Positions 8,832 to 17,415 of a stretch of DNA of 63,301 nucleotides are shown here, piece by piece (position 1 is the stretch's first letter; each line of letters opens with the position of its first letter). The notes beneath the pieces were generated by a model. That model did no database searches and was not told where the DNA came from. It saw only the letters and a list, made by a program, of their open reading frames with translations. The stretch covers positions 1 through 63,301 of the forward strand of contig NZ_JAAXLS010000037.1 of assembly GCF_012328925.1 (NCBI RefSeq), given 5' to 3'. The DNA comes from Amycolatopsis acididurans. GTDB lineage: Bacteria > Actinomycetota > Actinomycetes > Mycobacteriales > Pseudonocardiaceae. Both the position numbers and the translations under genes were made by a program.

Positions 8832-9801
8832 AGCGCGCCCCCATCCTCGTTATGGCCGCGGCCACTCGCTCGCGCAGTTCGGCGGGCTCCAGCACCTGCA
8901 GCTCCGGCCCGAACCGGAGCAGCTCGCCCAGCGCCGGAGCACCGGGCTCCACCGGCAACTCCACTCGAAACCACCCGTCCTCGTCAGGTCCCGCACAGGA
9001 GTCCCGTAGCGCGCGTGCGCCGACCGCTCCCAGGTAGAACGGTACGAGATCCCGGCCCTGCGCGGAAAGCCGGACGACCGCGACAGTGGGATACATCCGC
9101 CTCTCGAACTGTTGCGACCATTCTCGCCAGTAGTCGGCGAGGTCGAAATCAGCCGGCCGCTCGAACGTTTCGTCCAGTTCCTCGAGTTCGAGAACTCGCG
9201 ATACCCGGTATGTTCGATTGGCTCCCGCACAATGCGCCGCAACATACCAGTTCCCGGCCTTCAATATCAGTCCGAGCGGTTCCAGCACGCGTTCCACCTC
9301 GCTGGCGTCCCAGCGCCGGTAACGCGTTCTTATCCGGCGGTTTTCCCAGACGGAACGCGCGAGTACGGCCAGGTGCGGCAGGCTTTCCACGCCGCGGAAC
9401 CAGCCTGGAACGTCCACATGGAACCGCTCGGCGATGCGGCTCGCGCGGCCGCGCAGATCCTCGGGCAGCGCCGCGTAAAGCTTGAGTTGCGCGTCCGCGA
9501 GGACCGTGCCGAGCCCGAGTTCGGCAGCGGCGACCGGCAGCCCGGCCAGCGAGAGCGACTGGGCCTCCGTCTCGGTGAGCCCGGTCAGCCGGGTGCGGTA
9601 GCCCTCGACGAGCCGGTACCCGCCCGCGCGGCCGCGCTCGGCGTAGACGGGCACGCCGGCTGCCGAGAGCGCCTCGACGTCGCGGTACACCGTGCGCACC
9701 GACACCTCGAGCTCGTCGGCCAGTTCCTCGGCCGTCATCCGCCCCCGGTTCTGCAGCAGCAACAGCACCGAGAGCAACCTGCTCGCCCGCATGACTTCCA
9801 T
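8824..9801 (-). CDS. WYL-domain transcriptional regulator (YafY/DeoR-like)
   Basis: A 325-aa regulator with an N-terminal HTH_11 domain (SRLLSVLLLLQNRGRMTAEE, then VRTVYRDVEALSAAGVPV) and a WYL ligand-sensing domain whose signature reads NWYVAAHC, followed by a C-terminal WCX extension. WYL proteins bind small molecules or nucleic acids and often control divergent neighbours. It is divergent from the DUF3224 gene, with a perfect 13-bp palindrome in the 54-bp gap, and overlaps the HemD-like gene at its 3' end. A Met three codons in (MRASRLL) is an alternative start. Confidence 0.9.
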   Translation of the reverse strand: MEVMRASRLLSVLLLLQNRGRMTAEELADELEVSVRTVYRDVEALSAAGVPVYAERGRAGGYRLVEGYRTRLTGLTETEAQSLSLAGLPVAAAELGLGTVLADAQLKLYAALPEDLRGRASRIAERFHVDVPGWFRGVESLPHLAVLARSVWENRRIRTRYRRWDASEVERVLEPLGLILKAGNWYVAAHCAGANRTYRVSRVLELEELDETFERPADFDLADYWREWSQQFERRMYPTVAVVRLSAQGRDLVPFYLGAVGARALRDSCAGPDEDGWFRVELPVEPGAPALGELLRFGPELQVLEPAELRERVAAAITRMGARYG

Positions 9802-9823
9802 TCTCGTCCGGAAAAGCTGACAC

Positions 9824-9836
9824 TACCTGACAGGTA
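9824..9836. promoter_or_regulatory. Perfect palindrome, probable WYL-regulator operator
   Basis: TACCTGACAGGTA is a perfect inverted repeat about a central A, lying between the divergent WYL regulator and DUF3224 genes. A second TGACA occurs just left of it (CTGACAC), giving a partly direct-repeat look. Its place and symmetry make it the best candidate site for the regulator. Confidence 0.6.
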
Positions 9837-9855
9837 TGGAGGGGAAGGTGTGCTC

Positions 9856-10239
9856 ATGGGCAACACATTCACCATGAAGACCTGGGACGAGCAGGTTGTC
9901 GCCGGCGAAGAGGACGGGCCGCGGTACGCGCACGCGCACTGCACCTTCGACTACAGCGGAGTCATCGAGGGCAGCTCGACCTGCGATTACCTGCTGTACT
10001 ACGCGGCGGAGGGCACCGACGAGAAGGCGCCGGGCTTCGAGCGGATCGAAGGCACCGTCGAGGGCCGCAAGGGCAGCTTCGTGATCCGGCACGCCGTCGG
10101 CTACGGGGCCACCGGCGTGCGCGGCACGTTCACCGTGGTTCCCGGCTCGGGCACCGGCGAGCTGGCCGGGATTTCCGGCGCCGGAACCATCTCGGGGGCG
10201 AGCGAGGTGATGGACTACACGTTTGAATATTCGTTGTAG
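9856..10239 (+). CDS. DUF3224 family protein
   Basis: A 127-aa protein of the DUF3224 family, predicted as a small beta-barrel of unknown function. Family features seen are the opening F-x-MKTWDEQ, the HAHCTFDYSGVIEGSS segment, EGTVEGRKGSFVIRH and the closing GTGELAGISGAGTI. No signal peptide or membrane segment is present. The ATG chosen has GAAGG 7 nt upstream; an in-frame GTG two codons earlier has GGAGGGG 5 nt upstream and is equally possible. It is divergent from the WYL regulator, a pairing that suggests it is the regulated target. Confidence 0.85.
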   Translation: MGNTFTMKTWDEQVVAGEEDGPRYAHAHCTFDYSGVIEGSSTCDYLLYYAAEGTDEKAPGFERIEGTVEGRKGSFVIRHAVGYGATGVRGTFTVVPGSGTGELAGISGAGTISGASEVMDYTFEYSL

Positions 10240-10297
10240 GACCACACGCAGCCGACGCCACGCAGGAGCGGCGGCGAGGAGGACCGAGGGGGTACGG

Positions 10298-11428
10298 GTG
10301 TCCCGGGCAAGCACTGAGATGCTGGACAGGGAACAGGTCCTCGCCTATCGGATCGCGGCGCAGGGTCTGCACCGGACCGAGTCGGACGCGGCGAAGCTCG
10401 CCGTGTTCGACCTCGGTGTGCAGAGCACGCAGCGGGACACCGCACTGGTCGCGCTCGCCGCCCGCTGTACCGACATCGACGAGTCCTTCGTGGACGACCC
10501 ACGGTTCGTGCTCGCCTGGACGCATCGCGGTGCCCCGCACTTCCACCGTACCGGCGACCTGGCGGCGGTCACCCGTGCGTTGATCCCGTTGGACGAGACC
10601 GACGCGATGGCACGGATGCAGTGGCAGCGCAAACAGGTCGAGGCGGCGGGCATGAGCGCCACCGACGGCCTGTTCACGGCGGCGCGCGCGATCCGCGACG
10701 TGGTCGGCGAACCGATGACCAAGGGCGCGGTGAGCACCGCGGTCACGAAGATGATCCCGGCCGGGCTGTCGTACTGGTGCCGTGGCTGCCACGCCACCCA
10801 CATCCTCGAACAGGTCATGCGGCTGGCCGCGATCCACGGCGGCGTCCGCCTGGAAGCGGGCGTCAACCCGGCGACGCTCGCGCCGATCGAGGGCCGCGGC
10901 CGGATGCGCACGAAACCCGATCCCGCGGCGGCGACCGCGGTGGTGTCGGCCTACCTGCGCCTGCATGGGCCCGCGCGCCCCGCCGAGGCCGCCGGTTTCG
11001 TCGGCACCACAACGAATCTCGCGAAGGCCATGTGGCCGGACGAGCTCGCGGAGATCTCCGTGGACGGCCGGAAACTGTCCCTGCCGAGCGCGGATCTGGC
11101 GCTGCTGGAGAACCCGCCGGAGCCGGACGTGGTGCGGTTGCTGCCGCCGTGGGACCCGTTCCTGCAGTCGCGGGACCGCGCGGTGCTGGTGCCGGACAAG
11201 GCGCGGCAGAAGGAAGTGTGGAAGATCATCGGCAACCCCGGCGCACTGCTCGCGGACGGGGAGATCGCGGGCGTCTGGCGCACGAAGGGCAGCGGCCGCA
11301 AGCGACTGGACTTCACGATCACGGTGTTCGACGCGCTCCCCGCCCCGGCGCGCAGGGCAGCCGAGGCGGAGGCCGAACGCGTCGCGAAGGTACGCGGTTT
11401 CGCCGATGTGCGGGTGAGCTGGGCCTGA
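10298..11428 (+). CDS. Winged-helix DNA-binding protein of the AlkZ/YcaQ-type family
   Basis: A 376-aa protein of the HTH_42 (winged-helix DNA-binding) family that includes the Streptomyces DNA glycosylase AlkZ and E. coli YcaQ. Seen are the N-terminal LDREQVLAYRIAAQGLHR, a central YWCRGCHATHILEQVM block, and LLPPWDPFLQSRDRAVLVPD near residue 300, typical of the family. The start is a GTG with GAGGGGG 5 nt upstream; longer in-frame reading runs into the preceding gene. Whether it has glycosylase activity or acts on other DNA is unknown. It stands alone between DUF3224 and two convergent membrane-protein genes. Confidence 0.82.
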   Translation: MSRASTEMLDREQVLAYRIAAQGLHRTESDAAKLAVFDLGVQSTQRDTALVALAARCTDIDESFVDDPRFVLAWTHRGAPHFHRTGDLAAVTRALIPLDETDAMARMQWQRKQVEAAGMSATDGLFTAARAIRDVVGEPMTKGAVSTAVTKMIPAGLSYWCRGCHATHILEQVMRLAAIHGGVRLEAGVNPATLAPIEGRGRMRTKPDPAAATAVVSAYLRLHGPARPAEAAGFVGTTTNLAKAMWPDELAEISVDGRKLSLPSADLALLENPPEPDVVRLLPPWDPFLQSRDRAVLVPDKARQKEVWKIIGNPGALLADGEIAGVWRTKGSGRKRLDFTITVFDALPAPARRAAEAEAERVAKVRGFADVRVSWA

Positions 11429-11456
11429 CGAGCGGTTCGCGGCAGCTGAGACGGGG

Positions 11457-12107
11457 CTACCAGCCGCCCGGCCCGCCGAAGCCGCCGAACATGTCGTGGT
11501 GATGGTGGTGACCGAAGCCCTCGAGCAGGGTGTCGATCAGCAGCGCACCGCCGATCCCGGCCGCGCCCGCCACGAGCGCGGTCTTCCACCACGGCGTGCT
11601 GTACCAGCCTGCGGGCACCTGCCGCCCGGCGACGACGCCGCCCGGGTAGTAGTACGGTGTCGCGTCGCCGGGCCGGGGCGAGGCCAGGTGTTCCTGACCG
11701 CCCACGAGCACGCGCTGCCGGGCGCCGATGCTCTCGGCCTGGCCGAGCGCGGGCACGTCCGGGCCGGGATCCATGCCGAGCGCGGTGCGCGCGGCCCGGA
11801 TGTAGTGCAGGCCCTCGATCGCGGTCTGCGCCGCCAGCGAGAACTGCGCCGGGGTGCGGGCGCGGCTGCACTCCGCGCTCGCCGCCGTGTACCGCTCGGC
11901 CGCGTCGGCCAGCGCCTGTGTCGCGGCCGGATCGCCGCCGCCGTCGAGGTTGGTGACCCCGGCCCCGAGCCGGTCCACCCACCTCCGCGCCTCGGCCTCG
12001 GCGTCGCCGGTCTGGTAGGCACCGGAGGCGCCGCCGGAGCGCCTGCCGAACGCCGCGACCAGGCTTGCCACGATCGCGGCGAAAACGATGAGGACCAACA
12101 GACCCAT
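11457..12107 (-). CDS. Membrane-anchored protein with His-run and Gly-rich tail (unknown)
   Basis: A 216-aa protein I do not recognise. An N-terminal hydrophobic segment (LLVLIVFAAIVASLVAAFG) is followed by a helical region of about 100 residues (RRWVDRLGAG, ALADAAERYTAAS, GLHYIRAARTALG), a linker with YYYPGG, then a second hydrophobic stretch (TALVAGAAGIGGALLIDTLL) and a tail with five consecutive histidines and FGGFGGPGG. The His/Gly tail recalls metal-binding or surface proteins, but that is only an impression. It lies 11 bp downstream of another membrane protein gene, so they form an operon. Confidence 0.75.
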   Translation of the reverse strand: MGLLVLIVFAAIVASLVAAFGRRSGGASGAYQTGDAEAEARRWVDRLGAGVTNLDGGGDPAATQALADAAERYTAASAECSRARTPAQFSLAAQTAIEGLHYIRAARTALGMDPGPDVPALGQAESIGARQRVLVGGQEHLASPRPGDATPYYYPGGVVAGRQVPAGWYSTPWWKTALVAGAAGIGGALLIDTLLEGFGHHHHHDMFGGFGGPGGW

Positions 12108-12118
12108 CGAAGTTCTCC

Positions 12119-12616
12119 TCAGGTGGTGGACTGCTGCGAGGAGCCCGTGTCGCCCTGCTGCTGCATTCCGGGCGGGCCGCCCATGCCGCCGTCGGGGCCG
12201 TAGCCACCGAAGTCGTAGCCGCCGGCGCCGCCGGGCCCGAACTGGCCCGTGGTGGGCGTACTCGAGCTGGAGCCGGTGGAGTGTCCGATCACGAACCCGG
12301 CTGCCCCGCCGACGACGAGCGCGCAGGCGGCGAGGATCGCGGCGATACCGGCGGAGAGGTTGCGTGCGGGCTTCGCGGGCGGCGGTACCTGCTGGGCGGG
12401 CGGCACCTGCTGCGGCGGCGGCCCGAAGGTGGGCGGCTGCCCGGCACCGGCCGGTGGCGCGGGTGGGACGGACGGCGGCGCGGAGGGGGCTGCGGTTGCC
12501 GTCGTCGACGCCCCACCCTGCCCGGTCGGACCGTCACCGGCCGACCTGCTCTGCGGGGTGGGCAAGCTCTCGGTCTGTGCCTCGCGCGAATCGCGCTGCG
12601 CGGGATCGAAGGTCAT
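12119..12616 (-). CDS. Proline-rich single-pass membrane protein (unknown)
   Basis: A 165-aa protein without a recognised domain. The first 85 residues are Pro/Gln/Ser-rich and disordered (PPSVPPAPPAG, PPPQQVPPAQQVPPP), followed by one transmembrane helix (AGIAAILAACALVVGGAAGF) and a Gly-rich extracytoplasmic tail (GPGGAGGYDFGGYG). This layout is common for small actinobacterial envelope proteins. It leads the two-gene operon with the His-run protein; both share Gly-rich C-termini, which suggests they act together at the cell surface. Confidence 0.72.
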   Translation of the reverse strand: MTFDPAQRDSREAQTESLPTPQSRSAGDGPTGQGGASTTATAAPSAPPSVPPAPPAGAGQPPTFGPPPQQVPPAQQVPPPAKPARNLSAGIAAILAACALVVGGAAGFVIGHSTGSSSSTPTTGQFGPGGAGGYDFGGYGPDGGMGGPPGMQQQGDTGSSQQSTT

Positions 12617-12721
12617 CTCCGGCTCTCTCTGGAGTGTGCGTTGCTGACACGAACCACACTCGGCGCACCGGCTGGGTCGCCGATGTGCGCGAGCTACGAG
12701 AGAGCTGTGAGTGAAGGAGAG

Positions 12722-13399
12722 TTAAGCCGCGACGAGCTGCTGTGCCGAGTGGTAGCGGCGCAGCACGAGATCCACAACGCCGGGATGCACGCCCAGCGGT
12801 TCGGCGACCACGTCCGCGCCGGCGTCGTACAGCTTCCGCTGGAACAGGCCCGGCGCCAGCAGCCAGGAGGCGACCGCCACGCGGCGCCCCCGGCCACGGG
12901 CCGCGGCGACCGCGTCCGCGATGGACGGCTGTGCCGTGGCCGCGTAGCCCACGCGCACCGCGACGCCCAGCTGCTTCGACAACGCCTCCGCCGCCTGCCG
13001 GACCTCCGTCAGGGCGCGCGGGTCGCTCGAACCCGCCGCGGCCAGCACCACCGCGTCGCCCGGGCGGTAGCCCGCCCATTCCAGGCGATCCCGCATCACG
13101 TCGATCAGTTCGGGCGCCGGGCCGAAGGGAGCCGCCTGCACCACGTCGGCATGCCCGCTCGCCTGGATCTGCGCGGGAATGTCGGTGCGCACGTGGTATC
13201 CCGCCGCCAGGAAGGCCGGGACCACCACGGCCCGGTGCCCGCGCACCGAGTCCAGCACGGACGTCACGTCCGGCTGACGCACGTCCGCGTACGCGATACG
13301 CACCGGAAGGCGTCCCCCGGCCCGTACGCGGGCGGCCAGTTCCTCGATGATGCGCGGGCCCGCCGGATCCCGGGTGCCGTGTGCCGTCAGGACGATCAT
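12722..13399 (-). CDS. Sirohydrochlorin chelatase-like protein (CbiX/SirB family)
   Basis: A 225-aa two-domain CbiX-type chelatase. It starts MIVLTAHGTRDPAG, with the conserved metal-binding His of the family, and has VVVPAFLAAGYHVRTDIPAQ in the first half and ASWLLAPGLFQRKLYDAGAD in the second. Such enzymes insert iron into sirohydrochlorin (siroheme) or cobalt (cobalamin). As the last gene of the nitrate operon, overlapping nnaR by 4 bp, it most likely supplies siroheme to NirB. M. tuberculosis Rv0259c beside Rv0260c is the matching arrangement (recalled). Confidence 0.88.
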   Translation of the reverse strand: MIVLTAHGTRDPAGPRIIEELAARVRAGGRLPVRIAYADVRQPDVTSVLDSVRGHRAVVVPAFLAAGYHVRTDIPAQIQASGHADVVQAAPFGPAPELIDVMRDRLEWAGYRPGDAVVLAAAGSSDPRALTEVRQAAEALSKQLGVAVRVGYAATAQPSIADAVAAARGRGRRVAVASWLLAPGLFQRKLYDAGADVVAEPLGVHPGVVDLVLRRYHSAQQLVAA

Positions 13400-14508
13400 C
13401 GTTCCACCGCCAGCCGGTATCCGCGTTTGACGACGGTCTGCACGAGTTTCCCCTCACCCAGCGACGTGCGCAGCCTGCCGATCGCCGTCTCCACCGCGTG
13501 TTCTTCCCCGCCGCTGGGCAACGCGGCCGTCAGCTCGCGGCGCGAGACCACGCGACCCGGCTCCGCGGCGAGCGCGCGCAGCACCGCCATCGGAGCGGGC
13601 GCGACCTCGCACAGGTGGCCGTCCACAATGGCCGCCTGGCCGCGGAGCTCGATCTGGCGCCCTGCCGCGCGCAGCCGCGGCGAGCGTTCCACAAGGGATT
13701 GTGCGACCGTCCTGGCCAGCGCCCCGATCCGGGCCCGGTCGGGCTGCACCGTGGGAATGCCGAGCGCCGCGAGCGGTGCCGCGGTGATCGGGCCGACGCA
13801 GGCGACGAGCACCCGGTGGGTCAGCGCGTCCACAACGGACGCATGCCTGCCGGTACGTTTCGCCATCGCCAGCATGCTCGCCGCCGCCGGCGCGCTGGTG
13901 AACGGCAGCGCGTCGACCGAACCGTCGAGCACGGCGTCGATCAGCCGGTCCAGCGGGCCGGGGTCGGAGGGACCCACCCACCGGTAGACCGGGACCTCGA
14001 TCACCTCCGCACCGGCCTCCCTGAGGGAGTCCACGAAGTAGGGCAACGGTTCGCCGTGCAGCTGCACCGCGATCCGTTGCCCGTCCACACCGGACTCCAG
14101 CAGGTGCTGCAGCAGTTCCGCGTTGCTCTCCGAGGCCGGCGAATAGCTTTCCGACAGCCCCGCGGCCCGGATGGCGCCACGCGCCTTCGGGCCGCGGGCC
14201 AGCAGGTCCGCCTTCTCCAGCCTGCCCAGCAGGTCCTCCCCGAGTCCCCATCCCTCGGCCGCCTCGATCCAGCCACGGAAACCGATGCCCGTGGTGGCCA
14301 CCACGATGTCGACCGGCTCGTCGAGCAGGCCCGTGGTGGCGGCGTGCAGTTCGGTGTCGTCGGCCAGCGGCACGATCCGGATCGCCGGCCCGTACCGGAC
14401 CGTGGCGCCCTTGCGCACCAGCAACGCACCGAGTTCGTCGGCGCGCCTGGCCGCCGTGATGCCCACCGCGAAACCGGCGAGCGGGAGGATACTCGGGGAA
14501 TCGCTCAT
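13396..14508 (-). CDS. nnaR: NnaR: HemD-like/winged-helix nitrate-nitrite assimilation regulator
   Basis: A 370-aa fusion of a HemD-like domain (residues 1 to about 260; TAARRADELG, CVGPITAAPLAALGI) with a C-terminal OmpR-type winged helix (EPGRVVSRRELTAALPSGGE, ETAIGRLRTSLGEGKLVQTV, KRGYRLA). This is the architecture of NnaR, which activates nitrite/nitrate assimilation genes together with GlnR in Streptomyces and mycobacteria. The ATG overlaps the nirD stop (ATGA), fixing the start and coupling translation. The regulator is thus cotranscribed with its presumed targets. Its HemD part may sense a tetrapyrrole or may have kept enzyme activity. Confidence 0.9.
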   Translation of the reverse strand: MSDSPSILPLAGFAVGITAARRADELGALLVRKGATVRYGPAIRIVPLADDTELHAATTGLLDEPVDIVVATTGIGFRGWIEAAEGWGLGEDLLGRLEKADLLARGPKARGAIRAAGLSESYSPASESNAELLQHLLESGVDGQRIAVQLHGEPLPYFVDSLREAGAEVIEVPVYRWVGPSDPGPLDRLIDAVLDGSVDALPFTSAPAAASMLAMAKRTGRHASVVDALTHRVLVACVGPITAAPLAALGIPTVQPDRARIGALARTVAQSLVERSPRLRAAGRQIELRGQAAIVDGHLCEVAPAPMAVLRALAAEPGRVVSRRELTAALPSGGEEHAVETAIGRLRTSLGEGKLVQTVVKRGYRLAVER

Positions 14509-14843
14509 AGCGTGATGTACACCGTGCCGTCCGCCACCGACACCGGATAGGTCCGGATGACGACCGACTCGTCGTCCAGGCATTTGCCCGTACTCAGGTC
14601 GAAACGCTGCTTGAGCAACGGCGAGGTGACCATCGGCACGCCGTTCGCATCGCCGATGATGCCGCGGGAGAGCACCGCGGCGCGCGCGAACGGATCGATG
14701 TTGGAGATCGCGAAGAACTCGTCGTCGGTGGTACGGAAGATCGCCACCTGCCTGCCGTCGGGCAGCAGGGCCGCGACACCACGGCCCGGGATCAGGCGGC
14801 CGACCTCGCACACCGCCACGGTTTTGGTCTGCTCGTCAACCAT
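14505..14843 (-). CDS. nirD: Nitrite reductase (NADH) small subunit
   Basis: A 112-aa Rieske-like fold protein that partners NirB. It shows VCEVGRLIPGRGVAALLPDG, the FAISNIDPFARAAVLSRGI block and SPLLKQRFDLSTGKCLDD typical of NirD. Like other small subunits it lacks a full Rieske cysteine-histidine set, so no [2Fe-2S] cluster is expected. The ATG chosen is 2 bp beyond the nirB stop; a GTG two codons upstream overlaps that stop (GTGA) and is equally plausible. Downstream it overlaps nnaR. Confidence 0.93.
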   Translation of the reverse strand: MVDEQTKTVAVCEVGRLIPGRGVAALLPDGRQVAIFRTTDDEFFAISNIDPFARAAVLSRGIIGDANGVPMVTSPLLKQRFDLSTGKCLDDESVVIRTYPVSVADGTVYITL

Positions 14844-14845
14844 CG

Positions 14846-17383
14846 TCACCGCGAAACCACCTCCGGAACACCCAGTAGAACAGGGACCTTCTGCTCCCGC
14901 TCCTCCTTGAACGAGATGGTCGGGTCCGGCGTACCCGGCGCGTTCACAAAGGACGTGAAGCGCGCCAGCTTGTCCGGATCCTCGAGCACACCGCGCCACT
15001 CGTCGGCGTAGTTCTCCACGTGTTTGGCCATCGCGGCATCGAGCTCTTCGCAGATACCGAGTTTATCGTCAACGATGACTTCGCGCAGGTGATCGAGCCC
15101 ACCGTCCATCTCCTCGATCCACGGCGCGGTCCGCTGCAACCGGTCCGCGGTGCGCACGTAGAACATGAGGAAGCGGTCGATGTAGCGGATCAGCGACTCG
15201 GAGTCCACATCGGACACCAGCAGCTCGGCGTGCCGCGGGATGGCGCCGCCGTTACCGCCCACGTAGAGGTTCCAGCCCTTCTCGGTGGCGATGATGCCGA
15301 AGTCCTTGCTCCGCGCCTCGGCGCATTCACGCGCACAACCCGAGACGCCGGACTTCAGCTTGTGCGGCGAACGCAGGCCGCGGTAGCGAAGCTCCAGCTC
15401 CACCGCCATGCCGACGCTGTCCTGCACGCCGTAGCGGCACCAGTCCGAGCCCACGCAGGACTTCACCGTGCGCAGCGCCTTGCCGTAGGCGTGGCCCGAT
15501 TCGAAACCGGCGTCCACCAACCGCTTCCAGATGTGCGGCAGCTGGTCGACGGTCGCGCCGAACATGTCGATGCGCTGGCCGCCGGTGATCTTGGTGTAGA
15601 GCCCGAACTCCTTGGCCACCTCGCCGATCACGATCAGCTTCTCCGGCGTGATCTCGCCGCCGGGCACCCTCGGCACCACCGAGTAGGTGCCGTTCTTCTG
15701 CATGTTGGCCAGGAAGTGGTCGTTGGTGTCCTGCAGCGTGGCCTGCTCGCCCGCCAGGACGTGCCCGCCGTCGCCGGCCGTCGTGTCGAGCGTGGCGAGA
15801 ATCGAGGCGACGGCAGGCTTGCACAGCGCGCAGCCGGAACCGGTGCCGTGCTTGGCGATCAGCTCCCCGAACGTGGTGATCCGGGTGGCGTGGATGATCT
15901 CGAACAGCTCCTGGCGCGAGTAGGCGAAGTGCTCGCACACCGCCTTCGACTGCTCCACCCCGCACGCGTCGAGCAGCTTGCCCAGCATCGGCACGCACGA
16001 ACCACATGTGGTGCCGGCCTTGGTGCAGCCCTTGATCTTCGCGACGCTGTCGCAGCCCTCGCTGGTGATCGCGTGCGTGATCGCACCCTTGGTCACGTTG
16101 TTGCACGAGCAGATCTGCGCCGCGTCCGGCAGTGCGTCCACGCCGACGGCCGAAGCGCCGCCCTCGGGGGCGAGCATCGCCGCGGGATCGGCGGGCAGCT
16201 TGCTGCCGACCAGCGGCCGCAGCATGTTGTAGGCGCTCGCGTCACCGACCAGGATGCCGCCGAGCAGCGTGCGGTCCTCGTCGCCGGAGACGACGAGCTT
16301 CTTGTAGTAGCCCGAGACCGCGTCCGCGAGCACGACCTCCAGCGCGCCCTCGGTGGTGGCGTGCGCGTCGCCGAAGCTCGCCACGTCCACGCCCATCAGC
16401 TTGAGCTTGGTGGACATGTCCGCGCCGGGGAACGTGCCCTGCCTGCCCAGCAGCTGAGCCGCGACGATCTCGGCCATCGTGTAGCCGGGCGCCACGAGGC
16501 CGTAGCAGCGGCCCTCGACCGCCGCGCACTCGCCGACCGCGTAGATGTCGGGATCGCTGGTCACGCACGAGATGTCGGTGATGATGCCGCCCCGCTCGCC
16601 GACGTCCAGCCCGGCGGCGCGGGCCAGCTCGTCGCGCGGCCGCACACCGGCGGAGAACACGATCAGGTCCAGGTCCAGCTCGGTGCCGTTGGTCAGGCTC
16701 GCGGTGAGCCTGCGGCCGTCCTGCTCGATCTTGTTGGCCGACGTTCCGGTGTGGACGGTCAGGTCCAGTTCGGTGATCAGCTTCCGCAGCAGCGAGCCGC
16801 CGCCCTCGTCCACCTGCAGCGGCATCAGCCGCGGCGCCATTTCCACGACGTGCGGGGAGAGACCCATGTCCCGCAAGGCCTTCGCCGCTTCCAGGCCGAG
16901 AAGCCCGCCACCGACCACCATGGCGGCGGCGCGCCCCCGCTTCGCCGACTTCGCGCTCTCGACGGCGTCCCGGATCGCGTCCAGGTCCTCGATCGTGCGG
17001 TAGACGAAGCAGCCCGGCAGATCGTGCCCGGGGACCGGAGGCACGAACGGGCGGGATCCGGTGGCCAGTACCAGCGCGTCGTAGGGCTGCACGTGCCCGG
17101 AGGCGGTGCGGACCGTCTTCGCGGTCCGGTCGATCTCCGCCACCGCGTCGTTCAGCCTCAGCTCGACGAGGGAATCCCCGGCATAGTCCGAACCGGACAG
17201 TGCGAGCGCCTGCGCCTCCCAGCCATCCACATAGGACGTGAGGGCGACTCGGTCGTAGGCCGGGCGCGCCTCCTCGGCGAGCACGACGACCCGCCAGGAG
17301 TTTTCAGTGTCCTCGGCGCGCAATGCCTCGACAAGCCGATGGCCCACCATGCCGTGTCCGACGACGACCAGCGTTCGCGTCAT
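14846..17383 (-). CDS. nirB: Nitrite reductase (NADH) large subunit
   Basis: An 845-aa cytoplasmic siroheme enzyme that reduces nitrite to ammonium with NAD(P)H. Domains in order: FAD/NAD Rossmann domains (GHGMVGHRLVEAL at the N-terminus; VVGGGLLGLEAAKAL near 155), a BFD-like [2Fe-2S] domain (CSCNNVTKG near 425 and CGSCVPMLGK near 460), a ferredoxin-like half domain, and the siroheme/[4Fe-4S] domain with CVGSDWC and CARECAEA supplying four cysteines. The length is normal for NirB. It is in the middle of the nitrate operon, 32 bp after narK. Confidence 0.96.
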   Translation of the reverse strand: MTRTLVVVGHGMVGHRLVEALRAEDTENSWRVVVLAEEARPAYDRVALTSYVDGWEAQALALSGSDYAGDSLVELRLNDAVAEIDRTAKTVRTASGHVQPYDALVLATGSRPFVPPVPGHDLPGCFVYRTIEDLDAIRDAVESAKSAKRGRAAAMVVGGGLLGLEAAKALRDMGLSPHVVEMAPRLMPLQVDEGGGSLLRKLITELDLTVHTGTSANKIEQDGRRLTASLTNGTELDLDLIVFSAGVRPRDELARAAGLDVGERGGIITDISCVTSDPDIYAVGECAAVEGRCYGLVAPGYTMAEIVAAQLLGRQGTFPGADMSTKLKLMGVDVASFGDAHATTEGALEVVLADAVSGYYKKLVVSGDEDRTLLGGILVGDASAYNMLRPLVGSKLPADPAAMLAPEGGASAVGVDALPDAAQICSCNNVTKGAITHAITSEGCDSVAKIKGCTKAGTTCGSCVPMLGKLLDACGVEQSKAVCEHFAYSRQELFEIIHATRITTFGELIAKHGTGSGCALCKPAVASILATLDTTAGDGGHVLAGEQATLQDTNDHFLANMQKNGTYSVVPRVPGGEITPEKLIVIGEVAKEFGLYTKITGGQRIDMFGATVDQLPHIWKRLVDAGFESGHAYGKALRTVKSCVGSDWCRYGVQDSVGMAVELELRYRGLRSPHKLKSGVSGCARECAEARSKDFGIIATEKGWNLYVGGNGGAIPRHAELLVSDVDSESLIRYIDRFLMFYVRTADRLQRTAPWIEEMDGGLDHLREVIVDDKLGICEELDAAMAKHVENYADEWRGVLEDPDKLARFTSFVNAPGTPDPTISFKEEREQKVPVLLGVPEVVSR

Positions 17384-17415
17384 CTTTCGTTCCTCCTAAG
17401 GTGTTGCGCTCGGCG

